This document shows positions 61,266-64,000 of a stretch of 64,000 nt of DNA, piece by piece. The position numbers and the translations under genes are program-made. Location: positions 682,001 to 746,000 of the forward strand of contig JACGCN010000007.1 in assembly GCA_014905825.1 (NCBI GenBank). Direction: 5' to 3'. Under the pieces are notes generated by a model that was given only the letters and a program-made list of their open reading frames with translations, was not told where the DNA came from and did not search any database. Source of the stretch: Lyophyllum atratum (taxonomy: Eukaryota; Basidiomycota; Agaricomycetes; Agaricales; Lyophyllaceae). Each line of letters begins with the position of its first letter. Positions within the stretch are counted from its first letter, which is position 1.

Positions 61266-62393
61266 ATGTCCTCTTTCCGCCGTGGAGCCAGAAAACCATA
61301 CGCTGTGAGTCTCATGTTGCATTCGCTGTCTTGATTCCAGGTCACTCAACCTCATTTTCAATGCGCAGCGACCTGCGGCTCGACCAGACGCAGATGGGCA
61401 GTGGCTTCATGACAAGGCTCCAACTGGCCCTCGAGGCGACAATGGGCGCTCAAGAATGGCGGCAGCCCCAGCCAACATCGCCTCCGTGAACAGCAAACTT
61501 TTGGTCTCAAACTTGCATTACGACATCACCCCAAAAGACCTTACTGTACGTGGCTCTTTTTAATTTGCTTGCAATTCTAGCAGGAAGGCTCAACATGTTT
61601 TCCAATCCTTCATAGGCCATCTTTGGACAGATAGGCACGCTAGTTCGTGAGCCACTTATCAGGGTACGGCCAGCCCCGAGCTTCACCTGAAAAAAACCAA
61701 CGTCGACCAAATTCGCTTATTCGCATTCGGTTTTTGCGTCACTCTTTAAAGTACGACCGTAGCGGCCGCTCCTCCGGTACCGCCATCATCGCCTTCGAGA
61801 CATCGATCGAAGCAACACGGGCGAAAAAGCAATTCGATGGGATCCTTGCCAAGGGTAACGTCCTCCTCTCCCCTCAATGACACATCCCGAATCCAAATAT
61901 GTGTCACTGGGAAAACGACGTCCGAATGCTCATATTTATGTCGCCGTTGTAGGACAGCCCATGTCGATCGCCTTCGACACGATGCCGCCCCGTCAACCTC
62001 GCCGATCAGCGAGCGTCCCCGCCTCGCTCATCAACAGAATACAGAAGCCCCCGCTTTCCGAACGACTCAGTCGGGACGATTCAACCGTCAAAACTCCCTC
62101 CGGCCCGTTTGTCTCCTCCCTTACTCACCATGTCCATCCCGCCCATTGACGTCTCGTTTCGTTTCATCCATAGTCGAGGAGGAGTTGGCCCTGTACGATC
62201 TCGACCCGCGCGTGGTGGGGGTGGTAGCGCCGCACCCCGTGCTCCGCGGGTCCCTAAAAAGCCGAAGACAGCTGAGGAGTTGGACAAGGAGCTAGATGCG
62301 TTCATGGGAGATTCAGAACCTGTCGTTGTGGCAGAGGCCTCAGTGGAGCAGGTGGAGCCTGAGGCAGCGGTACAGGATGTCGAAATGGCATAA
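61266..62393 (+). CDS. Aly/REF-type mRNA export adaptor (Yra1/Mlo3-like)
   Basis: Nuclear RNA-binding protein that links the THO/TREX complex with the Mex67 export receptor. The N-terminus MSSFRRGARKPYA is basic. The RRM follows: KLLVSNLHYDITPKDLT (RNP2), AIFGQIGTLVREPLIRYD, and GRSSGTAIIAFETSIEATRA (RNP1 region), KKQFDGILAKGQPMSIAFDT. An Arg/Pro-rich middle leads to a short Gly-rich patch, and the C-terminal helix TAEELDKELDAFMGD is the helicase-binding UBM/FoP motif of the family. It ends VQDVEMA at TAA 62391-62393. Several short introns; the stretch between 62.07 and 62.18 kb is approximate. Confidence 0.87.
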
Positions 62394-62682
62394 ACATGCC
62401 AGCTATATATCGGCTTTCCTTCGTAATTTGTACTACTCTCTCAACGTCTTACGTGTTGTTCTGTATTCCACCTCCACTCCAGCTCGTCCCATACAGTTTA
62501 GATTATGCATTCGTCCTACACTCGATTTCTGAGAGGAGGATGTCCACCAATCAGACTGAGATAAGATACGGTATACTGATCCAAATCCAGTGTCGAAATC
62601 TCGCCTTCTTGGACCTGTCGCCGATCACAACTAAATGCTTCCAAGTCAAATTCTTACTCCTTGCGTCTAAGCATCCTTTGCT

Positions 62683-63736
62683 ATGCCCCACAGCCACCAC
62701 TCTCACTCTGGTCAATTCTGCAAGCATGCGAAGGGCCTCCTGCAAGAGGTCGTCGTCGAAGCGATTCGACAGGGGTTCGAAGTGTACGGGCTAACAGAGC
62801 ACGTTCCCCGGTATCGAACAGAGGATCTCTATCCAGAAGAGGTGAGCCCCACTCGTCCATTTTCATTCAGGCATCTTGAACTCTAGACCTTAGGAAGGAA
62901 TAGCCCTCGAGACACTCGCGACACAGTTCGATGCATTCCTCGACGAAGCCCACCGACTCAAAGCGCAATACGCCTCTCAGATTACACTCTTAGTTGGCCT
63001 AGAGACAGAGTACATCACCGGCCCCGATCTCGACCATCTTGATACGCTACTAGCGCGCCTCGGCCCACGCGTCGAATACATCGTCGGATCCGTGCATCAC
63101 GTCAACGGTATACCCATCGACTTCGATCTCCCCACCTACCACAAAGCACTGCGCAGTGTGGGCTCGTCCGACGGTGGTGCTGCGTCACGGGAGGCCTTCT
63201 TGTCGGCGTACTTTGACGCGCAATTTGAGGTTCTCCGTCGCTTTCGCCCGGAAATTATAGGGCACTTCGATCTCTGTAGACTGTACGATCCGGGGCTGAA
63301 GATCGCGGACTATCCTGCGGCATGGGCCAAGATGGAAAGGAATGTCTTGTATGCTATCGAGTATGGGGCACTGTTTGAGGTGAATGCGGCGGCGTTCAGG
63401 AAAGGCTGGGATGCGGCGTACCCTGGGCGGGACGTTGTCGAGGTAATGCATGCCTCCGACCGTGATTTTAAGAGCGGTGTGCTCACAGTCTATTGGTCGT
63501 CGTAGATGATCCTGAAGCATCGCGGTCGGTTCGCGCTATCGGACGACAGCCATGGGCCGCATGCCGTGGGGCTGAACTACCATCGACTGGCGGAGTATCT
63601 AAGAAGTGTGGGTGTGGAAGAGCTGTGGTACCTGCAGAGCTCAACTGTCCAGAATGCTGCGGGAAGAGCGGTGCAACCTGTTAGACTCGAAGGCCACTGG
63701 TGGGAACATGATTTCTGGCGTGGAAGGACTGTCTGA
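62683..63736 (+). CDS. HIS2: Histidinol-phosphatase, PHP type
   Basis: Catalyses dephosphorylation of L-histidinol phosphate in histidine synthesis. It starts MPHSHHSHSGQFCKHAKGLL; the HSHSG cluster and YGLTEHVPRY provide metal ligands of the PHP fold. Further ligand blocks are VGLETEYI, YIVGSVHHVNGIPIDFD, IIGHFDLCRLYD and the final FALSDDSHGPHAVGLNY. Exon 2 carries most of the protein and a third exon begins MILKHRGRFALS after an intron at about 63442-63506. It ends WWEHDFWRGRTV at TGA 63734-63736. Length of about 310 residues is close to yeast His2. Confidence 0.92.
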
Positions 63737-64000
63737 TTCCTCTCTCCATTCACAACGGGATTATCAGACCGATGTGTTTAGTATACACACTCTGAGTCCT
63801 CTTTTTTCTCCAAGAAATCGGTTGACTACCCATATACGAACATATGTCCTGTATGTGCGGGAGCGGTTCGGTATTCTACGTTTCTGGTATGTTCTATTAA
63901 CATTTCGCTTAAATTCCATTGGGTTGATGTGTCGATTACAGATCGCAGAGGTTCAGGGTGCTCGAGTCTAGCATACTCTCGAGCTCTCCCATTCCAACCA
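63737..64000. other. 3' flank of HIS2, nothing further recognised
   Basis: 264 bp to the end of the window. No start of another gene could be supported. Confidence 0.4.

Overview
The window is nuclear DNA of a filamentous basidiomycete, most likely an Agaricomycete. Genes are dense on both strands and split by many short introns of about 50-65 bp with GT/AG ends. Several products are typical of Agaricomycetes: a DUF6593-type protein, a long ABCC transporter, a small secreted cysteine peptide and an F-box remnant. There are no bacterial operons, CRISPR arrays, rRNA genes or complete tRNA genes.

Layout. 1-14.8 kb is a conserved housekeeping block: an MFS transporter, the DEAD-box helicase Mak5, complex I subunit NDUFB7/B18, the UTP-B protein Pwp2, a small membrane protein and an O-fucosyltransferase-like type II membrane protein. 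14.8-22.9 kb is gene-poor. It holds a pair of direct repeats, three weakly supported genes and an inverted, decayed partial copy of the MFS gene. 23-29.5 kb carries a TPR-MYND protein, a secreted cysteine-rich peptide gene with a tandem broken copy, a FYVE-like/SAP/SAP/RING ubiquitin ligase and a DUF6593 gene.

30,406-38,105 is one young Ty3/gypsy-type LTR retrotransposon on the minus strand. Its 177-bp LTRs are identical and flanked by ACGG. Gag and Pol are joined by a well-formed -1 frameshift cassette. The gag frame is open for about 142 codons upstream of its first ATG. A 514-bp TA-flanked non-autonomous DNA transposon has landed inside pol, so the locus is a nested insertion.

38.8-48.6 kb holds a histidine-phosphatase (phosphoglycerate mutase-like) gene, a two-helix membrane protein of unknown role, an unidentified gene with a decayed copy of its last exon, and a 755-residue orphan protein. 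49.5-58.6 kb is a full ABCC multidrug transporter with a collapsed tandem copy beside it. 59.5-63.7 kb has a broken F-box-like gene, mitochondrial ribosomal protein mL59, an Aly/REF mRNA export adaptor and histidinol-phosphatase HIS2.

Functionally, Mak5 and Pwp2 both serve ribosome assembly, and NDUFB7 and mL59 serve mitochondria; their proximity is probably incidental. The main signals are the nested, recently active mobile elements and the repeated birth and decay of gene copies (MFS, ABC, secreted peptide, unknown gene). All exon structures were read by eye from splice signals and frame, with no alignment, so exon ends are approximate except where positions are given.
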